Notes: generated from the letters alone by a model not told the origin. 10,719 bases of DNA from Oxalobacteraceae bacterium UBA5157 (GCA_002415335.1 DHXL01000329.1:1-10719), one strand, 5' to 3'; shown: positions 1 through 7,717, counted from the first letter of the stretch. Numbers and translations are program-made.

Positions 1-554
1 GGCGGCAGGTACAGCATGTCGCCTGCTTCCAGCACGAATTCCTGCTCCGGCTGAAAGTCGCGCAATATCTTCAGCGGCAAGCCATCCACTACGCTTAAGT
101 CTTCTTGGGCGCCGATGCGCCAGTGACGACGGCCCTGCGCCTGCAACAGGAATACGTCATACGAATCGAAATGCGGGCCGACTCCGCCGCCTTCGGTCGC
201 ATAGCTGATCATCAGATCGTCGAGGCGCGCGTCGGGAATGAAATTGAATTGCCGCAGCAATGCATCGGCGGCATCGTCATGCAGGTTCATTCCTTGCAAC
301 AACAGGGTCCAGTTTTTCTTGCTGATGGCAGGCAATTGCGCGAGCGGGCCTGCGCACATTTTCCAGTGCTGCTTGAAATGCGTGATCAGGCGGGATTCGA
401 CTTCGTTTCGTGCCGCCATTTCGAACAGCGCGTCGCGCGGAATCAAGGCCTGGAATCCGGGGATAGCCTGTCGTATCACCAGCGGTTTCTTGTGCCAGTA
501 GTCGCGTAGGAATTGCGCCGGCGTCAGCCCGCCTAATAGAGTCATTTTTTTCAT
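1..554 (-). CDS. roxA: Cupin/JmjC-type ribosomal oxygenase, RoxA/YcfD-like (C-terminus outside window)
   Basis: Minus-strand reading frame starting at ATG 554 and open to the left edge, giving 184 residues of a protein expected to be roughly twice that long. The N-terminus reads DYWHKKPLVIRQA (about residues 18-30), typical of the YcfD/RoxA family of Fe(II)/2-oxoglutarate oxygenases. E. coli YcfD hydroxylates an arginine of ribosomal protein L16. A cupin core follows: GGGVGPHFDSYDVF with the HxD iron-ligand pair H128 and D130, then GDMLYLPP just before the window edge. The third ligand, a histidine expected right after that motif, lies outside, so catalytic completeness cannot be judged. An in-frame ATG at 545 is an alternative start; neither has a clear Shine-Dalgarno sequence. 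It is divergent from slyD. Cupin family assignment is firm; the L16 substrate is inferred from homology. Confidence 0.8.
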   Translation of the reverse strand, partial: MKKMTLLGGLTPAQFLRDYWHKKPLVIRQAIPGFQALIPRDALFEMAARNEVESRLITHFKQHWKMCAGPLAQLPAISKKNWTLLLQGMNLHDDAADALLRQFNFIPDARLDDLMISYATEGGGVGPHFDSYDVFLLQAQGRRHWRIGAQEDLSVVDGLPLKILRDFQPEQEFVLEAGDMLYLP

Positions 555-560
555 CGCGCC

Positions 561-566
561 ATTATA
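561..566 (-). promoter_or_regulatory. Candidate -10 box of the roxA-like gene
   Basis: A perfect TATAAT on the minus strand ends 6 nt before the ATG at 554. With usual spacing, transcription would begin at the A of that ATG, giving a leaderless mRNA. This agrees with the absence of a Shine-Dalgarno sequence. No good -35 hexamer is visible 16-18 bp upstream. Confidence 0.45.
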
Positions 567-607
567 GAGCGGTAGTTCACGCAAGGGTCGATTCGGTGGC
601 GGACAGG

Positions 608-613
608 TATAAT
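608..613 (+). promoter_or_regulatory. Candidate -10 box of slyD
   Basis: A perfect TATAAT on the plus strand, 30 nt before the chosen slyD start. It predicts transcription from about position 620 and a short leader that still contains the ribosome binding site. The -35 region is not recognisable. The box lies 41 bp from the opposing TATAAT of the divergent gene, so the two polymerase sites overlap. Confidence 0.5.
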
Positions 614-643
614 TCGCCTGATATCAAAATGAAAGGAATGATC

Positions 644-1180
644 ATGAAGATTGCCAAAAATACGGTAGTGACTGTGAACTACAAATTGTCGGATGCCCAG
701 GGCAATCTGATCGAGGAAAGCAGTCAGCCGATGGTGTATCTGCACGGCGGCTATGAGAATACCCTACCGAAAATCGAAGAAGCCCTGGATGGAAAGGAAG
801 TCGGTTTCGAAACCATGATCCACGTCGAGCCGGACGATGCGTTCGGCGAGTATGATGCCAATCTGGTCAAGGTCGAACCGCGCAATCGATTGCCAACCCC
901 GCTGGAAGTCGGCATGCAATTTGAAGGCATGCCGGACGGCGACGATGATGACGGTGCCGTGATTTTCACGGTGACCGATATTGCCGACGACAAGGTGGTG
1001 CTGGATGGCAATCACCCGCTGGCCGGGATGGCGCTACGTTTCAATTTGAACGTAACCGAAGTTCGGGTCGCCACCAATGAAGAGATCACGCACGAGCATG
1101 TGCATGGCGCGCATGGTCACCAACACGGCGATGTGGATGATGAAGAGGGCGATCAGTTCCGGTCGCATCCGATCCACTGA
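644..1180 (+). CDS. slyD: FKBP-type peptidyl-prolyl cis-trans isomerase SlyD
   Basis: 178-residue SlyD: a prolyl isomerase and chaperone that also binds nickel and other metals and helps mature metalloenzymes. The FKBP half-domain at residues 1-70 includes VNYKLSD, LHGGYENTLPKIEEAL and the PDDAFGEY motif. An insert-in-flap chaperone domain spans about 71-118 and carries an acidic DGDDDDG loop at 98-104. The FKBP fold closes with DGNHPLAGMALRFNLNV (121-137). The tail is rich in histidine and acidic residues (HEHVHGAHGHQHG, 150-162), the usual metal-binding tail. I chose ATG 644 because AAAGGA at 632-637 sits 6 nt upstream; in-frame ATGs at 629 and 638 would put that site inside or next to the gene. 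It is monocistronic, with its own terminator. Confidence 0.93.
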   Translation: MKIAKNTVVTVNYKLSDAQGNLIEESSQPMVYLHGGYENTLPKIEEALDGKEVGFETMIHVEPDDAFGEYDANLVKVEPRNRLPTPLEVGMQFEGMPDGDDDDGAVIFTVTDIADDKVVLDGNHPLAGMALRFNLNVTEVRVATNEEITHEHVHGAHGHQHGDVDDEEGDQFRSHPIH

Positions 1181-1201
1181 CAGCGCCTGGCAAGGATCGA
1201 G

Positions 1202-1231
1202 CCGCAGGCATCATGGCCTGCGGTTTTTTTT
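1202..1231 (+). terminator. Intrinsic terminator of slyD
   Basis: A perfect 8-bp stem, CCGCAGGC (1202-1209) with GCCTGCGG (1216-1223), and a 6-nt loop ATCATG, followed at once by eight T residues (1224-1231). It lies 21 nt after the slyD stop. There is no T run in the opposite direction, so it should not stop the convergent minus-strand transcript. Confidence 0.92.
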
Positions 1232-1270
1232 GGGTTTTGCTCCCGCACGACGGGAAGAGTCGAGCGGCCG

Positions 1271-2209
1271 CTAGCGGCGTATGCCATCGGCGAGCGTGAA
1301 CAATGTCGTGCTGCCCGGATTGATGTTCACCTTGCGCCATCCGGGTCCAAGCGCCAGATCGCCCATATTGGCGCGCCAGGCAATGCCGCTCGCGGCATTG
1401 GATGCGGGCCCGACGGCATTGTGTATTACCAGCAGCTTGCCGGCAAAGCGAGACGCCAGCGCGATAATTTGTTTATGCACCTCCGCGAAGCCATTGCGCT
1501 TGCCGCTCGCATCGAACAACCGTCGCGACTTCGGAATAGCCAGCGGATTGCCGTCGCAAAACAATACGATCCCCGCCATTTTTCTATTCGTGGCGAGGGC
1601 GAAAGTGCGCTGCAACCAGTCCCGATTGGCGATCAGCCTGTCTTCAAACTCGCTGTTGCGACCGGCTTCGGTGCGGTAGTGGTTGTTGGTCGCCGGCAGG
1701 TTCAGCGTCGCAAACAGGACATCATCGATTTCCCAGCGCGCGTTTTCAACATAGCTGCGGAACTTGGGCATGGTCGATTGCCGCACTAGCGGGATCTTGC
1801 TGGCGCCGAGGGAGAAATCATCAACAAAAAACAACTCACGCAAACGACTCAGCCGCTCGATCGCCGCCGCTCCGCCATACGAATTCTTGCATTCGGTCCA
1901 ATCGTTCGCTGTCAGCGACACAATCAGTCCATTTTTTGCCTCGTCGAGCAACGTTTTGCGATCGTTGTACAACTCGTCGCTGCACGGTTCGGTGTTCGAC
2001 TTGAACCCGCTGGCCACGACGAACGCGAGGTTGTCATCGTCGGTTTGCGCAATGGCTGTGCGCAGGGCCAGATCGTCGCTCGCATTAGGCGCCTGGCTTA
2101 TGACAGCGAAACTGTATTCGCTGGATTGCGGCATCGCCGGCCCCGCCTGCACCAACAACGCACAGGCCAACCCCCATCGCATCACGCGCGCCATCATCGC
2201 CGGCTTCAC
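1271..2209 (-). CDS. Secreted calcineurin-like phosphoesterase homologue with degenerate active site
   Basis: 312 residues with an N-terminal signal peptide (hydrophobic WGLACALLVQAGPA, 12-25; likely cleaved near residue 28), so probably periplasmic. Segments such as CSDELYNDRKTLLD (76-89), ERLSRLRELFF (118-128), FRSYVENARW (150-159) and LFATLNLP (165-172) resemble a family of secreted bacterial metallophosphoesterases. From memory that family carries GDIKSG, GDNEWTDC and HGDTH metal motifs. Here the equivalents read SGFKSN (67-72), TANDWTEC (100-107) and IHNAVG (262-267), and the first-strand DxH is replaced by SQAPN (38-42). Metal-dependent catalysis is therefore unlikely. The GTG start at 2209 overlaps the mutS TGA stop (GTGA), suggesting translational coupling; in-frame ATGs at 2197, 2194 and 2182 are alternatives. 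The role is unknown. Fold assignment is moderate. Confidence 0.7.
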   Translation of the reverse strand: MKPAMMARVMRWGLACALLVQAGPAMPQSSEYSFAVISQAPNASDDLALRTAIAQTDDDNLAFVVASGFKSNTEPCSDELYNDRKTLLDEAKNGLIVSLTANDWTECKNSYGGAAAIERLSRLRELFFVDDFSLGASKIPLVRQSTMPKFRSYVENARWEIDDVLFATLNLPATNNHYRTEAGRNSEFEDRLIANRDWLQRTFALATNRKMAGIVLFCDGNPLAIPKSRRLFDASGKRNGFAEVHKQIIALASRFAGKLLVIHNAVGPASNAASGIAWRANMGDLALGPGWRKVNINPGSTTLFTLADGIRR

Positions 2210-4905
2210 TGATTAGCCAACTGCTTCAATTGATACAAGGCTGCCAGCGCTTCGCGCGGCGTCAGGGCATCCGGGTCCATCGCGGCAAGCTCCGCCGCGA
2301 TCGCGACGGCGGCATGATTCGGCTCGGCATCGGCCAGATCGCGGCCGATCTCGGATGCGCGCGCCGGACCGCCGGCAAACAAATCGAATTGTGGCGTCAC
2401 CTGCACCGAATGCGCTTCCAGTGCGGCCAAATGCTTGCGCGCGGCGCGTATTACCTGCTGCGGCACGCCGGCTAGTTGCGCGACTTGCAAACCGTAGCTT
2501 TGCGACGCCGGGCCTGCCTGTACAGCATGCAGGAACACGATGCTGTCCCTGTGCTCAACCGCTGAGAGGTGCACGTTGGCGGCGGCCGGATGCGTGTCCG
2601 GTAGCTGCGTCAATTCGAAATAATGGGTCGCAAACAGGGTAAAGCTCTTGGTAGTTTCGATCAGATGCTTGGCAATCGCCCAAGCCAGCGCGAGACCATC
2701 AAAGGTTGAGGTGCCGCGTCCGACTTCATCCATCAGGACCAGCGAATTCTGTGTTGCACCGTTCAGGATCGCCGCCGATTCCGTCATTTCGACCATGAAG
2801 GTCGAGCGCCCCCCAGCCAAATCGTCTGCTGCGCCAATGCGCGTAAAGATGCGGTCGATCGGTCCGATCACCGCGCTCGTGGCCGGGACGAAACTGCCGA
2901 CATACGCCAGCAGCGTGATTAACGCCACTTGTCGCATGAATGTCGATTTGCCGCCCATATTGGGGCCGGTGATCAACAGCAGTTTGCGCTCGGAGTCCAG
3001 CACGCAATCGTTGGCGATGAAGCGCTCGATGTAATTTTCGACTACCGGATGGCGCCCTTGTTCGATCGTGATGGTCAGGTCTGAAACCAGTTGCGGCGCA
3101 CACCAGTTGTGCCGCAGCGCGTGATCGGCCAACGCCACCAGGGTATCGAGCTGCGCCGTCGCATGGGCAATCGCCTGCAGCGTGCCGATGTGCGGCGCCA
3201 GTTCCTGCAGCAGCTTTTCGTACAAGTATTTTTCGCGCGTCAGCGCCCGTTCCTGCGCCGATAAGGCTTTGTCTTCGAACGTCTTTAATTCCGGCGTGAT
3301 GTAGCGCTCGGCATTTTTGAGCGTTTGGCGCCGCCGATAATCATCGGGTACCTTGTCGGTTTGACCATGGGTTACTTCGATATAAAAACCATGTACCTTG
3401 TTGTATTCGACACGCAGATTATTGATCCCGGTGCGTGCCCGTTCGCGCGTTTCGAGGTCGACCAGGAACTGGCCGGCGTTCTCTGAAAGGCCGCGCAATT
3501 CATCCAATTCGGAATCGAAGTTGCGGGCGATAACGCCGCCGTCGCGCACCATCGTCGCCGGCTCGAGCGCGATCGCGCGCTCCAGCAAATCGAGGCATTC
3601 GGATGGCGTCGCAAGCGCGTCGTGGGTCGCATTCAACAAGGGCGCGTCGGAATCCTTGCCACACATCGCGACATAGGCGCGCAGTGACGGTAGCTGTTGC
3701 AAGCCACTGCGCAAGCCGGCCAGGTCGCGCGGCCGCGCAGAGAACAGCGCAATACGGGTGGTGATACGCTCGATATCCGGCACCGCAGCCAGCGTGGCGG
3801 CCAAGCCGGCGCAGGCGTCGGCGCGTAGCAGAGCGTTGATGGCCGCGTGACGCGCCCGTGCCACCGACTGATCGCGCCGCGCGTGATGCAGCCAGTGGCG
3901 CAACAGGCGCGAGCCCATCGCGGTGCGGCAATGGTCGAGCAGCGAGAATAGGGTGGGGGCGGCCGACGTTGGATCCTGTCCGCGTATGGTTTCGGTCAAT
4001 TCCAGGTTGCGCCGGGTGGAGGCATCCAGGCCGATGAATTCGTCTTCCGATTCGACCGCCAGCGTACGCACGTGCTGCAGGCCCTTGCCCTGTGTCGATT
4101 GCGCGTATCGTAACAACGCGCCGGCGGCGCCGAGCGCGGCGCTCAGGTCGTCCGCACCGAAGCCGTTGAGGCTGCCTATCGCGAGTTGGTCGAGCAAGGT
4201 TTTTTCGCCGTGCGCAATGTCAAAATGCCAGTCGGGGATGCCGCTGACCCGTTCGGTCAGTCCGCTGCCGAGCAATGTGCCAGCATCATCGGCGATCAGA
4301 ATTTCCGCCGGTGCGATGCGCTCCAGTTCTTGATTGAGACGCGCGTCGACCGACTTCGCGTTGCCGGCGAATTCCATCAGCTTCAGTGCACCGCTGGCGA
4401 GCGATAGCCAGGCCAGTCCGACCGTGACGGTCTTGCGCTGCGTGATTTGGTGGAGTGCCAGCAATGGGCGTTCGGATTTTTCCGGCAGCAGGTCGGAATC
4501 GGTCAATGTCCCGGGCGTGACCAAGCGCATGACTTTTCTGTCGACCGGGCCTTTACTGGTCGCCGGATCGCCGATTTGCTCGCAAATCGCGACCGACTCG
4601 CCGAGTTTGACCAGCTTGGCGAGGTACTGATCGAGCGAGTGGAACGGCACGCCGGCCATCTTGATCGGCGCACCGTTGGATGAGCCGCGCTGAGTCAGCG
4701 TAATCCCCATCAGGCGCGCGGCTTTTTCGGCATCATCGAAAAAGAGTTCATAAAAATCGCCCATACGGTAGAACAGAAGCGTATGGGGATGGTCGGCCTT
4801 GATGCGCAGGTATTGCTGCATCATCGGGGTGTGTTTTTCTGCTATCGCGTTACGGCCCAGGGCGTCGTCGTGATCGTCTTGTTTGAGGGCAGAGGTTGAA
4901 ACCAT
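2206..4905 (-). CDS. mutS: DNA mismatch repair ATPase MutS
   Basis: 899 residues from ATG 4905, slightly longer than E. coli MutS (853). MutS binds mispaired bases and small loops and recruits MutL. The N-terminal mismatch-binding domain has HTPMMQQYLRIKADHP (25-40) and FYRMGDFYELF, with the mismatch-wedging Phe51 and Glu53. Connector, lever and clamp domains follow. The ATPase domain carries the Walker A motif GPNMGGKST (647-655) and the Walker B/signature DEVGRGTSTFDG starting at D726. Near the C-terminus, QFDLF fits the consensus for binding the beta sliding clamp. The frame stays open upstream to 5112, but the extra 69 residues resemble no MutS, and KHTPMMQQYL lies at the expected distance from 4905. 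The Shine-Dalgarno is weak. All key residues are present, so the protein should be active. It overlaps the downstream phosphoesterase-like gene. Confidence 0.98.
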   Translation of the reverse strand: MVSTSALKQDDHDDALGRNAIAEKHTPMMQQYLRIKADHPHTLLFYRMGDFYELFFDDAEKAARLMGITLTQRGSSNGAPIKMAGVPFHSLDQYLAKLVKLGESVAICEQIGDPATSKGPVDRKVMRLVTPGTLTDSDLLPEKSERPLLALHQITQRKTVTVGLAWLSLASGALKLMEFAGNAKSVDARLNQELERIAPAEILIADDAGTLLGSGLTERVSGIPDWHFDIAHGEKTLLDQLAIGSLNGFGADDLSAALGAAGALLRYAQSTQGKGLQHVRTLAVESEDEFIGLDASTRRNLELTETIRGQDPTSAAPTLFSLLDHCRTAMGSRLLRHWLHHARRDQSVARARHAAINALLRADACAGLAATLAAVPDIERITTRIALFSARPRDLAGLRSGLQQLPSLRAYVAMCGKDSDAPLLNATHDALATPSECLDLLERAIALEPATMVRDGGVIARNFDSELDELRGLSENAGQFLVDLETRERARTGINNLRVEYNKVHGFYIEVTHGQTDKVPDDYRRRQTLKNAERYITPELKTFEDKALSAQERALTREKYLYEKLLQELAPHIGTLQAIAHATAQLDTLVALADHALRHNWCAPQLVSDLTITIEQGRHPVVENYIERFIANDCVLDSERKLLLITGPNMGGKSTFMRQVALITLLAYVGSFVPATSAVIGPIDRIFTRIGAADDLAGGRSTFMVEMTESAAILNGATQNSLVLMDEVGRGTSTFDGLALAWAIAKHLIETTKSFTLFATHYFELTQLPDTHPAAANVHLSAVEHRDSIVFLHAVQAGPASQSYGLQVAQLAGVPQQVIRAARKHLAALEAHSVQVTPQFDLFAGGPARASEIGRDLADAEPNHAAVAIAAELAAMDPDALTPREALAALYQLKQLANQ

Positions 4906-5233
4906 TCCAAACTTTCTAGTAAAGCGCGAAATTGACGCCTGCACGTCACGCTTCGCACGCGACAAAGCGCATAGTCTAACGCGTAAATTGGTGTTGTGGC
5001 CGTTGCCATGGCCGCGCCGTATCAGGCCGTTATACCGGGTGCGGCCCGGAAGGGATTGAGGATCTCTTTTTGGCGCGCAGAAATCCGGTCGAGTATCAAA
5101 GCGCCCCAGCATCGCGGGCAGGATCTTCGCTGTACTTTCTCCATCGTCCGCGAATTCGAAGGCGGCCGGCTTTCTGCGAACGTGAGCGCAACATATGGCG
5201 TAACAAAAGCATCATTCTTGTGCATCTTCTATC
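4906..5233. other. Intergenic region between rhlE and mutS, no convincing gene
   Basis: About 330 bp with no protein I recognise. Minus-strand frames of 67 residues (5022-5225) and the upstream extension of mutS are open but lack family resemblance and good ribosome binding sites. A small GC hairpin is visible: CCGGG (5035-5039), loop TGCGG, CCCGG (5045-5049). The mutS promoter must lie here, but I cannot point to a good -35/-10 pair. Confidence 0.5.
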
Positions 5234-5265
5234 AAAAAAAAACCGGCACATCAACGATGTGCCGG
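5234..5265 (-). terminator. Intrinsic terminator of rhlE
   Basis: On the minus strand a perfect 10-bp stem (CCGGCACATC at 5243-5252 with GATGTGCCGG at 5256-5265, loop of 3 nt) is followed by nine T residues (A run 5234-5242 on the plus strand). It starts about 31 nt past the rhlE stop and separates rhlE from mutS transcription. Confidence 0.93.
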
Positions 5266-5296
5266 CTCCATGTTCGACTACCACGGGTACACAGGC

Positions 5297-6640
5297 TCAG
5301 CGGCCGCGTCCTCCAGAGCGGCGCGGTGCGGCCGGACGACCGGCACTGCTTCCGCCAAAGGTCTTGGCCGGGCCGTTGCTTGGTTTGGCGGTCGGCGCCA
5401 CACGCGTCTTGACGACCGCAGTCCGGCCTTGCGGGTGACCGCGGCCGCCGCCATTGCCGCTGCGCATCTGGATTGCCTGCGCGCGTGCATTCGGATCCGG
5501 TTCGAAGCCGGCGATGATTTCCTTCGGCAGTGCGCGTTTGATTAGTCTCTCGATGTCCTTCAGCATGTCGTGTTCATCGACGCAAACCAGTGAAATCGCT
5601 TCGCCGGTGGCGCCGGCGCGTCCGGTGCGGCCGATACGATGTACGTAGTCTTCGGGAATGTTCGGCAAATCGTAATTGACGACGTGCGGCAATTGATCGA
5701 TGTCGATGCCGCGCGCGGCGATGTCGGTCGCGACCAGCACCTGCAGGCTGCCCTCCTTGAATTCCGACAGCGCGCGGGTACGGGCTGATTGGCTCTTGTT
5801 GCCGTGGATCGCCAGGCCATTGATGCCGTCTTTGCCTAGCTGTTCGACCAGTTTGTTGGCGCCGTGTTTGGTGCGCGTGAAGACCAGCACTTGCGACCAT
5901 TGGTTGGTTTTGATCAAATGCGTCAGCATCGGATGCTTGCGGTCGCGGTCGACCGGGTGAACCTTTTGCGCGATGATCTCGACGGTCGAATTGCGGCGCG
6001 CCACTTCGATCATCGCCGGCGCATTGAGCAAGCCATCGGCCAGCGTCTTGATCTCTTCCGAGAACGTGGCCGAGAACAACAGGTTCTGACGCTTCTTGGG
6101 CAGCGCTGCCAGTACGCGGCGGATGTCCTTGATGAAGCCCATGTCGAGCATGCGATCGGCTTCATCCAGCACCAGGATTTCGACGTGACTGAGGTTGACC
6201 GTTCCCTGCTGCATGTGATCGAGCAGGCGGCCGGGCGTCGCGACCAGGATATCGACGCCGTGCTTGAGTAGCTTGATCTGCGGATTGATCCCCACGCCGC
6301 CGAAGACGACCGTGGAAGTCAATTTCACATATTTTCCGTAGGTGCGGACGCTTTCCTCCACCTGTGCGGCCAATTCGCGGGTTGGGGTCAGGATCAACGC
6401 GCGGATCGGTCTTTGTGCAGTCGTGCCGCCGGGCGCGGTAGCTCCCGTTGCGAGACGATGCAGGATCGGCAAGGTGAAGCCGGCGGTCTTGCCGGTGCCG
6501 GTTTGCGCGCCGGCCAGCAGATCGCCGCCAGCCAGCACAGCGGGGATCGCTTGCGCCTGAATCGGGGTAGGGGTGGTGTAACCGTGTTCGGTAACGGCAC
6601 GAACGATTTCAGCAGCTAAGCCGAGGGAAGAAAAAGGCAT
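5297..6640 (-). CDS. rhlE: DEAD-box ATP-dependent RNA helicase RhlE
   Basis: 447-residue DEAD-box helicase, acting on RNA in ribosome assembly and RNA turnover. All motifs appear in order: aromatic F3 and Q motif GYTTPTPIQ (20-28), motif I AQTGTGKT (45-52), Ia PTREL (86-90), Ib TPGR (135-138), II DEAD (159-162), III SAT (190-192), IV LVFTRT (252-257), V ATDIAARGIDI (304-314) and VI HRIGRTGR (334-341). A basic, Gly/Arg/Pro-rich tail of about 65 residues is typical of RhlE and likely binds RNA. The start at 6640 gives MPFSSLGLAAEIVRAV, matching family N-termini. The frame is open to 6862, but that extension runs through repeat-like sequence. No Shine-Dalgarno precedes the start: the site is occupied by CCCCAGAAAATTTAT. 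It has its own terminator and an unusual leader. Confidence 0.96.
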   Translation of the reverse strand: MPFSSLGLAAEIVRAVTEHGYTTPTPIQAQAIPAVLAGGDLLAGAQTGTGKTAGFTLPILHRLATGATAPGGTTAQRPIRALILTPTRELAAQVEESVRTYGKYVKLTSTVVFGGVGINPQIKLLKHGVDILVATPGRLLDHMQQGTVNLSHVEILVLDEADRMLDMGFIKDIRRVLAALPKKRQNLLFSATFSEEIKTLADGLLNAPAMIEVARRNSTVEIIAQKVHPVDRDRKHPMLTHLIKTNQWSQVLVFTRTKHGANKLVEQLGKDGINGLAIHGNKSQSARTRALSEFKEGSLQVLVATDIAARGIDIDQLPHVVNYDLPNIPEDYVHRIGRTGRAGATGEAISLVCVDEHDMLKDIERLIKRALPKEIIAGFEPDPNARAQAIQMRSGNGGGRGHPQGRTAVVKTRVAPTAKPSNGPAKTFGGSSAGRPAAPRRSGGRGR

Positions 6641-6651
6641 ATAAATTTTCT

Positions 6652-6763
6652 GGGGACAGTGTCGCGCTCGCGCCTGACTTTGTCCCGCGATTCCTAAGAT
6701 AGAGATATCGGCCCATCGCCGCAGTGGGCGCCAGTCGCAGGCAAATGGATTTGAGCTGTCCCC
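6652..6763. repeat. Element with GGGGACAG inverted ends in the rhlE leader
   Basis: GGGGACAG at 6652-6659 and its exact inverse CTGTCCCC at 6756-6763 bound a 112-bp stretch, with a partial copy TGTCCC at 6681-6686. Just outside, CCCCG (6760-6764) can pair with CGGGG (6774-6778). GGGGACAG-type inverted motifs recur around REP/RAYT-type repeats in many betaproteobacteria, from general knowledge. I read this as a possible small non-autonomous repeat or its remnant. The left arm ends 12 nt from the rhlE ATG. Copy number elsewhere cannot be seen from one window. Confidence 0.4.
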
Positions 6764-6837
6764 GTATTTGATTCGGGGAATGCAAGAGGTCGAAATAGAC
6801 AGCGGCATAGTGACTGGAGAATGTACCGCACGGGCGC

Positions 6838-6846
6838 AGTATAGCA
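6838..6846 (-). promoter_or_regulatory. Candidate extended -10 promoter of rhlE
   Basis: On the minus strand TGCTATACT fits an extended -10 (TGnTATACT), which can work without a strong -35; none is visible. Initiation near 6831 would give rhlE a leader of about 190 nt containing the GGGGACAG inverted repeat. Confidence 0.45.
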
Positions 6847-6877
6847 GGGCTATCCGGAGCACGCATTAAATGTTCCG

Positions 6878-6892
6878 CCGGCGGTTCGCCGG
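6878..6892 (-). terminator. Weak candidate terminator of suhB
   Basis: A perfect 6-bp GC stem, CCGGCG (6878-6883) with CGCCGG (6887-6892), and a 3-nt loop, 30 nt past the suhB stop. On the minus strand it is followed by CGGAACATTTAAT, which is only partly T-rich, so termination may be inefficient. Confidence 0.3.
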
Positions 6893-6922
6893 GTTGCCGT
6901 CGCGCCGCGGCTCACATCGGCA

Positions 6923-7717
6923 TTATCTTGCGAACGGCGCCAGCAAGGGCACCATTTGTGCAAAAACCTTGGGCGTACCGGCAATCACATCGCCTTTGTA
7001 AAGGTAATCGGATTCACCGGCGAACGTGCCCATGAGGCCGCCTGATTCGGTGATCAGCAGCGAACCGGCCGCCATATCCCAAGGCTTGAGGCCCTTCTCG
7101 AAGAAACCGTCGAGCCGGCCTGCCGCCACGTAGGCGAGATCCAACGCCGCCGCTCCGGCGCGGCGCAGACCGGTGCAGTTCTCTGTCATCACACCAAACA
7201 TTTTCAGGTATTCATTGAGTGCGTCCTTGTCGTGATGCATGTACCCTGTGCCGATCAGCGCATCGGCAATCTTGTCGCGCTTGGTGACGCGCAGGCGCTT
7301 GTCGTTCAGATAGGCGCCGGCCCCTTTGGTCGCGGTGAACAAGTCGTTGCGGGTCGGGTCGTAGACCACTGCCTGCGTGATTTGACCGCGTTGCTGCAAG
7401 GCGATCGATACACAGTACTGCGGAAAGCCGTGAATGAAATTGGTGGTGCCGTCGAGCGGATCGATAATCCAGACGTTTTCGTTTTCGTCGTGCAGGTTGG
7501 CCGATGGGCCCGACTCTTCGGCCAGAAATGCATGGTCGGGGTAGGCATTTTTCAGGACATCGATGATCGCTTGCTCGGCGGCGTGATCGACTTCGGTCAC
7601 GAAATCGTTTTGCCGTTTCTCGGTGACCTTGACGCGGTCGATGTCGAACGAAGCCCGATTGATGATGGCGGCGCCGCGGCGTGCGGCCTTGATCGCCGTA
7701 TTGAGCATGGGATGCAT
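6923..7717 (-). CDS. suhB: Inositol-1-monophosphatase family protein SuhB
   Basis: 264 residues, the normal length for bacterial inositol monophosphatases. It is a Mg-dependent phosphatase; in E. coli SuhB also joins the ribosomal-RNA antitermination complex, and by homology the same may hold here. The metal-site motifs are intact: LAEESG with E67 and E68, IDPLDGTTNF with D86 and D89, and KPWDMAAG with D214. DFVTEVDHAAEQAI (38-51) is the family's N-terminal substrate-side motif. ATG 7717 gives MHPMLNTAIKAAR, the usual N-terminus; GGA about 9 nt upstream is a modest ribosome binding site, and M4 is an alternative start. It is divergent from trmJ with about 130 bp between starts. Confidence 0.95.
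   Translation of the reverse strand: MHPMLNTAIKAARRGAAIINRASFDIDRVKVTEKRQNDFVTEVDHAAEQAIIDVLKNAYPDHAFLAEESGPSANLHDENENVWIIDPLDGTTNFIHGFPQYCVSIALQQRGQITQAVVYDPTRNDLFTATKGAGAYLNDKRLRVTKRDKIADALIGTGYMHHDKDALNEYLKMFGVMTENCTGLRRAGAAALDLAYVAAGRLDGFFEKGLKPWDMAAGSLLITESGGLMGTFAGESDYLYKGDVIAGTPKVFAQMVPLLAPFAR

Noticed and set aside
105..509. 134-residue plus-strand frame opposite the cupin gene
   Set aside because: The minus strand carries clear cupin oxygenase motifs over the same bases.
1241..1255. TCCCG/CGGGA hairpin as a terminator for the minus-strand phosphoesterase-like gene
   Set aside because: On the minus strand the stem is followed by GCAAAACCC, with no T run.
4906..5112. N-terminal extension of the MutS frame by 69 residues
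   Set aside because: The extension has no MutS-like sequence; the conserved KHTPMMQQYL segment lies at the expected distance from ATG 4905.
6641..6862. N-terminal extension of the RhlE frame by 74 residues
   Set aside because: It translates through the inverted-repeat element and likely promoter; RhlE family proteins begin at the MPFSSLGL position.
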